8,788 nt of DNA from Pseudomonadota bacterium (lineage in GTDB: Bacteria; Pseudomonadota; Gammaproteobacteria; Burkholderiales; JABEVD01). Below the pieces are notes generated by a model that was given only the letters and a program-made list of their open reading frames with translations, was not told where the DNA came from and made no database searches. Shown here piece after piece: positions 1 to 6,226 of this stretch. The position numbers were made by a program, and so were the translations under genes. Within the stretch, counting starts at the first letter, position 1, and the number at the start of each line of letters is the position of its first letter. The stretch is from assembly GCA_021811205.1 (NCBI GenBank), contig JAJZPK010000100.1, positions 1 to 8,788 on the forward strand. Direction: 5' to 3'.

Positions 1-990
1 TCCGAGCTCTTCGATGAGATCCATCGTTCTTTCGAAATCTTCCTCGGTTTCGCCGGGAAATCCCACGATGAAGTCGGATGAGAGCGAGATGTCCGGTCTT
101 CCCGCCTTGAGGTGCCTCGCGATCGACTTGTATTCAAGCGAAGTATAGCCGCGCTTCATTGCCGCAAGTATCCTGTCCGAACCGGACTGGACCGGAAGAT
201 GGATGTGGGGGGCGAGCTTGGGTTCGCTCGCATGGATTTCGATCAGTCTCTGGGTGAACTCCCTCGGGTGGGATGTGGTATAGCGTATCCTGCCCAGCTC
301 CGGCATGGCTGCTAGATATTCGATCAGCAGGGGAAGGTCGGCGACATCCCCGTCTTCCATGCTTCCGCGATAGGCGTTGACGTTCTGTCCGAGCAGCGTG
401 ATTTCCTTCACCCCCTTGGCGGCGAGATTTCGCACTTCATCGAGAATGTCTTCGAATGGCCTGGAAACCTCTTCCCCCCTGGTATAGGGGACGACGCAGA
501 AGCTGCAGTACTTGCTGCATCCTTCCATGATCGAAACGAAGGCTGAAGGGCCGGATGCGGAAGGCTCCGGCAGCGAATCGAATTTCTCTATTTCGGGGAA
601 AGCGATGTCGATCTGCCTGCGGCCGGAATGCATGCGCTCATCCAGCATTTTCGGCAGCCTGTGCAGGGTCTGGGGGCCGAACACCAGATCGACATGGGCG
701 GCCCGCCTGAAGATGGCTTCTCCCTCCTGGCTCGCCACGCAGCCGCCCACGCCGACCAGAAGATGCGGCTTCTTGTCCTTGATGAGCCGTATCCTGCCCA
801 ATTCGTGGAAAATCTTTTCCTGGGCCTTTTCCCTCACCGAGCAGGTGTTGAGCAGGATGACGTCGGCTTCCTCCGGATTCTCTGTCAATTCGAGCCCGGA
901 TTCGGCGCGCAGCAGGTCAGCCATCTTGTCCGAGTCGTACTCGTTCATCTGGCATCCGTATGTCCTGATGTAAAGCTTTCCGGCCTTCAT
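1..990 (-). CDS. miaB: tRNA-2-methylthio-N6-dimethylallyladenosine synthase MiaB (C-terminus beyond left edge)
   Basis: Radical-SAM methylthiotransferase that converts i6A37 to ms2i6A37 in tRNAs reading UNN codons, in the cytoplasm. I translated 330 residues without a stop. The N-terminal UPF0004 domain has the three auxiliary-cluster cysteines C13 ([11 protein letters not shown]), C50 (NTCSVREKA) and C84 (GGCVASQ). The radical-SAM CxxxCxxC motif is C158/C162/C165 in [17 protein letters not shown]. Further family blocks are LLGQNVNAY near 199-207, TTSHP near 238-242, [12 protein letters not shown] near 264-275 and [10 protein letters not shown] near 306-315. MiaB is usually about 440 residues, so roughly 110 C-terminal residues, including the TRAM domain, lie off the left edge. 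The ATG at 990 is preceded by AGGGA at 1002-998, 7 bases away, which supports this start. The gene is divergent from the HDOD/GGDEF gene and has its own candidate promoter. The family call is secure; the closely related RimO and MtaB are less likely because of the YGCQMN and NTCSVREKA signatures. Confidence 0.96.
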   Translation of the reverse strand, partial: MKAGKLYIRTYGCQMNEYDSDKMADLLRAESGLELTENPEEADVILLNTCSVREKAQEKIFHELGRIRLIKDKKPHLLVGVGGCVASQEGEAIFRRAAHVDLVFGPQTLHRLPKMLDERMHSGRRQIDIAFPEIEKFDSLPEPSASGPSAFVSIMEGCSKYCSFCVVPYTRGEEVSRPFEDILDEVRNLAAKGVKEITLLGQNVNAYRGSMEDGDVADLPLLIEYLAAMPELGRIRYTTSHPREFTQRLIEIHASEPKLAPHIHLPVQSGSDRILAAMKRGYTSLEYKSIARHLKAGRPDISLSSDFIVGFPGETEEDFERTMDLIEELG

Positions 991-1013
991 CCTGGCGTCC
1001 CTGAAAACCTTCA

Positions 1014-1042
1014 ATTATACATTCGGGTCGAATGCCTGAACA
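1014..1042 (-). promoter_or_regulatory. Candidate sigma-70-type promoter of miaB
   Basis: On the minus strand a perfect -10 hexamer TATAAT lies at 1019-1014. A weak -35 candidate, TGTTCA (3 of 6 matches to TTGACA), lies 17 bp upstream at 1042-1037. Transcription would start near 1007, just before the AGGGA ribosome-binding site at 1002-998 of miaB. The strong -10 and fitting distances support it; the poor -35 lowers confidence. A perfect dyad fills most of the spacer between the two boxes. Confidence 0.45.
1020..1034. promoter_or_regulatory. Perfect 15-bp dyad, candidate operator between the miaB -35 and -10 boxes
   Basis: The sequence CATTCGGGTCGAATG has perfect 6-bp arms (CATTCG / CGAATG) around a 3-bp centre. 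It directly abuts the TATAAT box of the candidate miaB promoter and ends two bases short of its -35 box, so a protein bound here would block RNA polymerase. I do not recognise it as the site of a specific regulator. It does not resemble the LexA, Fnr or Fur consensus sites. A regulatory role is inferred from symmetry and position only. Confidence 0.3.
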
Positions 1043-1043
1043 G

Positions 1044-1073
1044 TTGGGTTTTCCGGAAGGTTGCGCGTAGAAT
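1044..1073 (+). promoter_or_regulatory. Candidate promoter of the HDOD/GGDEF gene
   Basis: On the plus strand TTGGGT (1044-1049; matches the TTG of the -35 consensus) is followed after 18 bp by TAGAAT (1068-1073; 5 of 6 matches to TATAAT). Transcription would begin near 1080, giving a leader of about 20 bases that contains the ribosome-binding site AAGGGAAG (1087-1094). An 8-bp palindrome, TTCCGGAA (1051-1058), sits in the spacer. The -35 boxes of this promoter and of the miaB promoter lie back to back within about 12 bases. Confidence 0.4.
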
Positions 1074-1100
1074 TGAAGAAAACATGAAGGGAAGAATCGG

Positions 1101-2963
1101 ATGAGGTCGCAGCTGGATTTCGAGGAACTCAAGGCAAGCGGCAATCTGCCCTCCCCCGCCGGGGTTGCCATGACGCTTTTTCAGCTCACTCAGAAGCCGG
1201 ACGTTTCCCTGGCCGAGATCGGACGCATCGTCCAGGCGGATCCTGCGCTGAGCGGGAAGCTGATCAAGTACGCCAATCACATCAAGGCAGGAAGCAGGCT
1301 GGTCGCATCGATTCCCGATGCGCTGAACCTCCTCGGCATGGCGGCGACCAGGCAAATCGCGCTCGGATTTTCCGTTCTGAACAGCAACAGGCGGGGAGCG
1401 TGCAAGCAGTTCGACTACATGCGCTTCTGGTCTCGCTCGCTCGCATGCGCCATCATTGCCCAGAAGATCTGCGAAAAGACGAGGGTTGCCCAGCCTGAGG
1501 AATGCTTCATTGGCGCCCTTCTTTCAGACGTGGGCTCGCTTGCGCTTGCAACCCTCTATCCCGCGGCCTTTTCTGAAATCCTGACGAAGCAGCTGGACCG
1601 CAAGGAAAAACTCGAACTCGAGCGTTCCAGCTTCGCCACGGACCATCTCGAATTGACTGCGGCGCTGCTCAGGGACTGGATGCTTCCCGAGCTGTTCAGC
1701 AATGTCGCCTTCCACATGGAAAGTCCGGATTGCATGCCTTTTGCCGAGAAATCCAGGGAATTCAGGCTGTGCAAGATATGGAATTTTGCTGCAAGGCTCG
1801 CCGAGGTCTTTGTTTCGGGCGAGCGCAGGACCGCCTCGAAGATGCCCGGCCTTCTTGTCGAGGCGCGTGAATTCGGTTTCGATCAGGAGGAATTCGCATT
1901 CCTTTGCGACCAGGCGGCCGCAAGCTGGCAGGAATGGAGCGCCATACTCGATGTGCCGAGCCGCCCTGTTCCCAGTTTCGAGGAGCTGATGGCCTCGATT
2001 CCCGCGGAAGAGCCCAGGGCAGGGTCGCCTGCAGGACGCTCCCTGAGGATACTTCTCTTTGCCGGTGAGGGTGAAATCGCAGGATTCCTTTCCTCGCTCG
2101 GGCATGCAGTCGTCAATGTGAGAAGCGAGCAGGAGGCTTCGCGCCTGGTGCTTGAGTCGGATCCGCAGGTCGTTCTGTCCTCATATTCCATGCACGGCAT
2201 TTCCTTCATCGAAGCGCTGCGCAGGCTCCCTGCAGGAAAAGGCATCTACGCGATCGTGCTGCTCGACGACGAAGATTTGCAGGGCGAGGTCGATGCCTTC
2301 GAGGCAGGCGCGGATGACTGCATTTCGCTTTCGCGCGGGCTCGAGCTCCTGGCGGCGAGGCTGCTGGCTGCTGCCAGATTCGTCGAAATGAAGGAGTCGC
2401 TTTCCAAGGATACGGAAGAGTTGCGCAGCATGGCGTCCGATCTCGCCGTTGCGAACAGGCGCGCAAGGGAAGCGTCGATGACGGATCCGCTTTCTGCGCT
2501 TCCGAACAGACGCTATGCCGTGGAGCGCCTCGCACTCGAATGGAACCGTTCGGGAGAGCTCGCCTGCATGATGATCGATATCGATCGCTTCAAGATGATC
2601 AACGACCATTACGGTCACGACGTCGGAGACAGGGTGATCCGCCATTGCGCAGAAGTGCTGAAGAAGGCGGCGAGAGGGCAGGACGTGATCTGCAGGTTCG
2701 GAGGGGAGGAATTCCTGGCCATACTGCCCGGGGCGAATGCGGATGCGGCCGAGCATTGCGCCGAGCGGCTGAGGGTGGCCGTCGAGTCCAGCATCTTTTC
2801 GGAAGGGAAGTCGCCCGTCAGGATCACGGCAAGCATAGGCGTTGCGGTCAGGCATTCCTCGATGGGCGGATTCCAGGATCTCGTCAAGGCGGCCGACGTT
2901 GCGCTTTACGGTGCGAAGCAGGCGGGAAGGAACGTCGTCAGGATTGCGCAGCTTCCGGAATGA
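1101..2963 (+). CDS. HDOD - degenerate receiver - GGDEF signalling protein (probable diguanylate cyclase)
   Basis: A 620-residue cytoplasmic protein with no signal peptide or membrane segment. Residues about 10-215 are an HDOD domain: the LPSPAGVAMTLFQL and IVQADPALSGKLIKYAN blocks, then IPDALNLLGM. The HD-like position reads LLSDVG, without the HD metal pair. Residues about 315-428 fold like a receiver and end in AGADD (402-406), but the conserved acidic pair is AG (321-322), the phospho-acceptor Asp is Ser361, the Thr is Leu388 and the Lys is Leu410. A helical linker (about 429-460) leads to the GGDEF domain, with metal-site D493 in MIDIDRF, active-site GGEEF (534-538) and an inhibitory I-site RGQD (525-528) exactly five residues before it. 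The likely role is c-di-GMP synthesis, controlled by protein interaction through HDOD and the pseudo-receiver rather than by phosphorylation; that control is inference. The start is set by AAGGGAAG (1087-1094). The gene converges on lysA and overlaps it. Confidence 0.93.
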   Translation: MRSQLDFEELKASGNLPSPAGVAMTLFQLTQKPDVSLAEIGRIVQADPALSGKLIKYANHIKAGSRLVASIPDALNLLGMAATRQIALGFSVLNSNRRGACKQFDYMRFWSRSLACAIIAQKICEKTRVAQPEECFIGALLSDVGSLALATLYPAAFSEILTKQLDRKEKLELERSSFATDHLELTAALLRDWMLPELFSNVAFHMESPDCMPFAEKSREFRLCKIWNFAARLAEVFVSGERRTASKMPGLLVEAREFGFDQEEFAFLCDQAAASWQEWSAILDVPSRPVPSFEELMASIPAEEPRAGSPAGRSLRILLFAGEGEIAGFLSSLGHAVVNVRSEQEASRLVLESDPQVVLSSYSMHGISFIEALRRLPAGKGIYAIVLLDDEDLQGEVDAFEAGADDCISLSRGLELLAARLLAAARFVEMKESLSKDTEELRSMASDLAVANRRAREASMTDPLSALPNRRYAVERLALEWNRSGELACMMIDIDRFKMINDHYGHDVGDRVIRHCAEVLKKAARGQDVICRFGGEEFLAILPGANADAAEHCAERLRVAVESSIFSEGKSPVRITASIGVAVRHSSMGGFQDLVKAADVALYGAKQAGRNVVRIAQLPE

Positions 2964-4197
2964 GCCTTTCGAATTCGGTGAGGCTTGCCAGTGTCTCCCT
3001 TTCCCTGAGCACATGGCAGTTGCCCTTGTCGACCAGGATTTCGGGCGCTCTCGGTCTGGAATTGTAGTTCGAGCTCATGCTCATGCCGTACGCGCCTGCG
3101 GAAAGGATGGCTAGCAGATCCCCTTCTTTTGCGCCAAGACATCTCCCATGTCCCAGGAAATCCCCTGTTTCGCAAACGGGCCCGACGATTTCGTAGATTT
3201 CGCTCCCTTGGCCCTCCTTGACCTGGGCGATTTCGTGATAGGCGTCGTAAAGAGCCGGACGCATCAGGTCGTTCATCGCGCAGTCGACTATGGCGAAATT
3301 TTTCTCCTCGCCATGCTTCAGGTATTCGATTCGGGTAAGCAGGATGCCTGCATTGCCGACAAGGAATCTGCCTGGCTCGAGGATGAGCTTCATGGCCCGT
3401 CCTTCCAGCATTCCGATCAGCGATTTTGCGTATTCGGCCATTTCAGGCGGCTGCTCGTCCTTGTAGCGGATGCCCACTCCGCCGCCCATGTCGATATGGG
3501 AAAGAGTGATGCCGCGCTTCTTGAGCGCGTCGACCAGGATCAGGATTTTTTCGAGCGCCTCGACGATGGGGGAAAGTTCGGTCAGCTGGGACCCGATGTG
3601 GCAGTCTATTCCCGCGATTTCGATCGATTCCAGCGCTTTCGCCTTCTCGTACAGGCGAAGGGCATCGTCATAGGGAATGCCGAACTTGTTCTGCCTGAGC
3701 CCGGTCGAGATGTAGGGGTGGGTCTTCGCATCGACGTTCGGATTGACCCTGAAGCTGATCCTCGCCTTCCTTTTCATGCCTAGCGCGACCCTGGCAAGAC
3801 GGTCGAGCTCGGGTTCGGATTCGATGTTGAAGCAGAAAATGCCGGCATCGAGCGCCGCGCGCATTTCATCCTCGCGCTTGCCCACCCCCGAGAAGACCAC
3901 CTTGGACGGATCTCCGCCGGCGAGCAATACGCGCTGCAGTTCGCCCCCCGAGACGATGTCGAATCCGCAGCCCAATTTCGCGAAGAGATTCAATATGCCG
4001 ATGTTCGGGTTCGCCTTGACCGCATAGCAGGTCAGATGGCTGATCGGCGAAAATGCTTCCGAGATTTCGCGACAAGCCGATACGAGGGCCGCCTTGGAAT
4101 ACACGTAGCACGGCGTGCCATATTCATTTGCGATGGATTCGAGCGGAACGTCCTCAGCATGGAGGATCCCGCCCTTGTAGGAAAATGGGGAGATCAT
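2938..4197 (-). CDS. lysA: Diaminopimelate decarboxylase
   Basis: PLP-dependent fold-type III enzyme that decarboxylates meso-2,6-diaminopimelate to L-lysine, the last step of lysine synthesis. The protein has 419 residues, normal for LysA. Visible motifs are the Schiff-base lysine K61 in CYAVKANPN, H200 in CHIGSQL, the phosphate-binding glycines at 238-240 (MGGGVGIRY), EPGR at 274-277, the active-site cysteine C342 in GPVCETGDFLG, and AGAYG near 367-371. The ATG at 4197 overlaps the lptM stop (ATGA). It fits the family N-terminus (FSYKGGILHAEDV), so a longer reading from 4248 is rejected because it would run through lptM. No clear Shine-Dalgarno sequence precedes this ATG, which suggests translation coupled to lptM. 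It is the last gene of the train. Its final 26 bases are antisense to the end of the HDOD/GGDEF gene, and no terminator is visible. dapF, a common downstream neighbour, is absent here. Confidence 0.97.
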   Translation of the reverse strand: MISPFSYKGGILHAEDVPLESIANEYGTPCYVYSKAALVSACREISEAFSPISHLTCYAVKANPNIGILNLFAKLGCGFDIVSGGELQRVLLAGGDPSKVVFSGVGKREDEMRAALDAGIFCFNIESEPELDRLARVALGMKRKARISFRVNPNVDAKTHPYISTGLRQNKFGIPYDDALRLYEKAKALESIEIAGIDCHIGSQLTELSPIVEALEKILILVDALKKRGITLSHIDMGGGVGIRYKDEQPPEMAEYAKSLIGMLEGRAMKLILEPGRFLVGNAGILLTRIEYLKHGEEKNFAIVDCAMNDLMRPALYDAYHEIAQVKEGQGSEIYEIVGPVCETGDFLGHGRCLGAKEGDLLAILSAGAYGMSMSSNYNSRPRAPEILVDKGNCHVLRERETLASLTEFERLIPEAAQS

Positions 4198-4310
4198 TTT
4201 TTCGGATTCTGGTGATCGGGAAGGTAAAGCGGCCCCTTCAGCCCGCATCCGGCAAGCGGCAGGGAGAAAATCAGGAGAAGAAGAAGGGTCCGCATCATCA
4301 TGCCCAGCAT
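4194..4310 (-). CDS. lptM: LptM (YifL-like) small outer-membrane lipoprotein
   Basis: A 38-codon gene beginning MLGMMMRTLL. Residues 6-22 form a lipoprotein signal peptide with lipobox LAGC, so C22 would be lipidated. The mature part begins CGLKGPLYLP, the hallmark of the LptM/YifL family. In E. coli LptM associates with the LptD-LptE LPS translocon and promotes correct disulfide formation in LptD. The family often sits directly before lysA or dapF, as here. The mature peptide is only 17 residues, much shorter than E. coli LptM, and keeps little beyond the conserved motif. The first ATG follows the preceding gene's stop by one base and has no good ribosome-binding site. The third consecutive Met (codon at 4295) would give a tidy signal peptide starting MRT, with TGGG 7 bases upstream, so the true start is uncertain. 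The stop overlaps the lysA ATG. Confidence 0.88.
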   Translation of the reverse strand: MLGMMMRTLLLLLIFSLPLAGCGLKGPLYLPDHQNPKK

Positions 4311-4311
4311 G

Positions 4312-4989
4312 TTACCACAGGCGGATGCGCTTAAGTTCCTGCCGCGCTCGCCTGTAATCGGGATAGGCCCGTCCGACTATTTCCCAGAAGGCCCTGGAAT
4401 GGTTCAGTTCCACGAGATGGGAGAGCTCGTGCACGACGACATAATCGACGAGCTCGATCGGCAATTTCACGAGGCGCCAATTGAGCCTCACTTCGCGCTT
4501 CGAATTGCAGCTTCCCCAGCGCGTTTTCGCGTTCGAAAGGAAAAGCCTGGGCTCGATCAGCCCGAGCTTTTCGCAGTAATGCTCAATCCTGTCCGAAAAG
4601 CATTCGAGGGCGCGCTTCCTGTACCAGATGCCGACCATGGCCTCGGTTTCCTCCGGGGAAGGGGCAGGCATTCGAACCTCGATGCCTTCATGTGACAACG
4701 CCACGCTTCGCTTGTTCGACTGGCCCGTTCTCAGCTCGTAGGCTTGTCCCAGATACGATATCTTTTCACCGTCGATCCATTGCTGGGCAGGATGGGGTTT
4801 TGCCTCTTCCAGCTTCTTCAGGATCCATGCCGATTTTTCAAGGAGGAAGTTTTCGATGACATGAACGGGCAGCCTGTGCGGCGCGCTGACGGACAGGCCT
4901 TCGGGCGTTATCCTGAGCCCGATGCTTTTGCGGCTGCTGCGCTTCAATACGTAATGCGTTTTCAGGCCGGAGAGAAGCACATGCTTCAA
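4312..4989 (-). CDS. YgjP-like (WLM/M48-type) zinc metallopeptidase-domain protein
   Basis: A 225-residue soluble protein of the YgjP/DUF45 family, predicted metal-dependent hydrolases of unknown substrate. Signatures are the N-terminal LKRSSRKSIGLRI block, KTRWGSCNSKREVRLNWRL near 155-173, and the zinc motif VVHELSHLVELNH, in which the HExxH histidines (H187, H191) and H197 are the expected ligands and E188 the catalytic base. A C-terminal basic tail (YRRARQELKRIRLW) is typical. I place the start at TTG 4989, which overlaps the plsC stop as TTGA and yields the family-like N-terminus MKHVLLSGLK. GTG at 4980 (222 residues; AGG 11 bases upstream) is the alternative. The open frame continues upstream to an ATG at 5196, but that part is out-of-frame plsC and not protein-like. 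The family regularly follows gmhB-plsC in betaproteobacteria. E. coli YgjP is poorly characterised, so no function is assigned. Confidence 0.9.
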   Translation of the reverse strand: MKHVLLSGLKTHYVLKRSSRKSIGLRITPEGLSVSAPHRLPVHVIENFLLEKSAWILKKLEEAKPHPAQQWIDGEKISYLGQAYELRTGQSNKRSVALSHEGIEVRMPAPSPEETEAMVGIWYRKRALECFSDRIEHYCEKLGLIEPRLFLSNAKTRWGSCNSKREVRLNWRLVKLPIELVDYVVVHELSHLVELNHSRAFWEIVGRAYPDYRRARQELKRIRLW

Positions 4990-5690
4990 GGCCTGCCCAT
5001 TTTTTCCTGTTCGGCCCTGATCCATTTCTCGACTTCCGAGTTGAGCGCGTCCGGTTTCATTCCTTTCGCTTCGATGGGCTTCCCTATGCTGACGGTGATC
5101 GTGCCCGGGCGCTTGATGAATGCATTCTTTCCCCAAAGATAGCCCGCATTGTGAGCGATCGGCAGAACGGTAGCCCCGGTATGCGTCGCGAGCCAAGCCC
5201 CGCCTATTCTGAAAGAGGGGGCTTCCCCGGGCGGGATTCTGGTTCCTTCCGGGAAGACGACGACGAAGAACCCCGTCTTCAGCCGCGCCTTGCCCTGTTC
5301 GATCATCTGCTTGAGCGCAGCCCTTCCTTCATCCCTGTCGATCGCAATCGGGCTCGTCATGGCGAGTCCCCAGCCGAAGAACGGGATCTTGAGCAGCTCC
5401 TTCTTCAGCACCCAGACCTGGGGAGGAAGGATGACCTGGAATGCGATGGTTTCCCAGGCCGACTGGTGATTGGAGAGGACGACGCACGGATGGTCCGGGA
5501 TGTTCTCCATGCCTTCGACCCTGTATTTCACGCCGCAGAGCCTCTCGACCAGGAACATCATGAGTCGCGCCCATTGCGAGATCACCTTGTAGCGGGTCAG
5601 GGGATGGAAGGGGAAGGTGAGGATGGAGACGATCGAGAAGAAGGGCGTGAAGACGGCCTGGATCAGGGCGAAGACCAGGGATCCGATCAT
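4986..5690 (-). CDS. plsC: 1-acyl-sn-glycerol-3-phosphate acyltransferase (PlsC-type)
   Basis: Transfers an acyl chain to the sn-2 position of lysophosphatidic acid to make phosphatidic acid, at the cytoplasmic face of the inner membrane. The protein has 234 residues. A hydrophobic N-terminal segment (about 3-27) is a likely membrane anchor. Family blocks are the catalytic motif NHQSAWE at 74-80 (H75, with Glu80 where most homologues have Asp), motif II SPIAIDR at 113-119, motif III FPEGTR at 146-151, and motif IV VLPIAHNAG at 175-183. Its ATG overlaps the gmhB stop (ATGA), with GGAAGG at 5699-5694 just upstream. Its own stop overlaps the TTG start of the next gene. The gmhB-plsC pairing is common in betaproteobacteria. 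In some species this position encodes an acyltransferase with additional LPS-related phenotypes, so the exact acyl acceptor is inferred from the family. Confidence 0.94.
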   Translation of the reverse strand: MIGSLVFALIQAVFTPFFSIVSILTFPFHPLTRYKVISQWARLMMFLVERLCGVKYRVEGMENIPDHPCVVLSNHQSAWETIAFQVILPPQVWVLKKELLKIPFFGWGLAMTSPIAIDRDEGRAALKQMIEQGKARLKTGFFVVVFPEGTRIPPGEAPSFRIGGAWLATHTGATVLPIAHNAGYLWGKNAFIKRPGTITVSIGKPIEAKGMKPDALNSEVEKWIRAEQEKMGRP

Positions 5691-6226
5691 GCGCCTTCCG
5701 TGAGGGATTGCACCGCTTCGGCGAGATCTGCGAAAACCTGTGTGCCTTCTGGAAGGCCGCCTGCTTCCAGCGTCTTCTTTCCCTTCCCGGTCAGCACGAG
5801 GATGGGTTTTGCGCCGACCTTCTGCGCAGAAACCAGGTCCCTGAGGGAGTCGCCTATTGCCGGAGCGCCCGCAAGATCGGCCTCGAAACGGTCCGCTATC
5901 TCGAGCAGCATGCCAGGCTCAGGCTTCCTGCATGCGCATTTCAGATCGGCCGTATGGGGGCAGAAGAAGATTGCATCGATCCTTCCGCCGACCTGGGCGA
6001 GCGCCTTCTGCATCTTTTCGTGGATTGCGGTGAGGGTGGACATCTCGAAAAGACCGCGTCCTATTCCGGACTGGTTGGTCGCCACCACGACCGTGTAGCC
6101 TGCATGATTGAGCCTGGATATCGCTTCAAGGCTTCCGGGAATAGGCTTCCATTCGTCCGGGTTCTTGATGAACTGGTCTGAATCGAAGTTGATAACCCCG
6201 TCCCGGTCGAGGATGATCAGCTTCAA
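5687..6226 (-). CDS. gmhB: D-glycero-beta-D-manno-heptose-1,7-bisphosphate 7-phosphatase
   Basis: HAD-superfamily phosphatase removing the C7 phosphate of heptose-1,7-bisphosphate on the way to ADP-heptose for the LPS inner core. The 179 residues match the family length. Motif I is D7/D9 in ILDRDGVI, with D7 the nucleophile. ATNQSG (49-54) is motif II. The zinc-binding loop has C89-P-H91 and C97-A-C99, which marks the GmhB class. K101 follows, and IGDSLRD (124-130) supplies the motif IV acid. The start is the TTG at 6226, which overlaps the glyS stop as TTGA and has GAGG at 6238-6235 with an 8-base spacing. It gives the canonical N-terminus [12 protein letters not shown]. No ATG or GTG in frame is close: the open frame extends to 6646, but that stretch is shifted glyS. 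The 3' end overlaps plsC by ATGA. Histidinol-phosphatase relatives share the fold but fit the genomic context less well. Confidence 0.95.
   Translation of the reverse strand: MKLIILDRDGVINFDSDQFIKNPDEWKPIPGSLEAISRLNHAGYTVVVATNQSGIGRGLFEMSTLTAIHEKMQKALAQVGGRIDAIFFCPHTADLKCACRKPEPGMLLEIADRFEADLAGAPAIGDSLRDLVSAQKVGAKPILVLTGKGKKTLEAGGLPEGTQVFADLAEAVQSLTEGA

Noticed and set aside
1084..1104. Six-codon leader frame MKGRIG ending on the start codon of the HDOD/GGDEF gene (ATGA)
   Set aside because: It lies almost at the predicted transcript start, has no convincing ribosome-binding site, and contains the main gene's Shine-Dalgarno sequence. Probably chance.
2938..3000. Possible bidirectional terminator at the lysA / HDOD-GGDEF junction
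   Set aside because: No GC-rich stem followed by a T-run could be found on either strand; short inverted matches there are weak.
3148..3783. Plus-strand open frame of 211 residues opposite lysA
   Set aside because: Antisense to LysA motifs and without family resemblance; no start signal.
4990..5196. N-terminal extension of the YgjP-like frame to an ATG at 5196
   Set aside because: It overlaps plsC by about 200 bases, and the composition (His/Arg/Gln-rich) is that of a shifted frame.
5151..6098. Plus-strand open frame of 315 residues opposite plsC and gmhB
   Set aside because: Low-complexity, Arg/Asp/Glu-rich composition typical of an antisense shadow, spanning two intact conserved genes.
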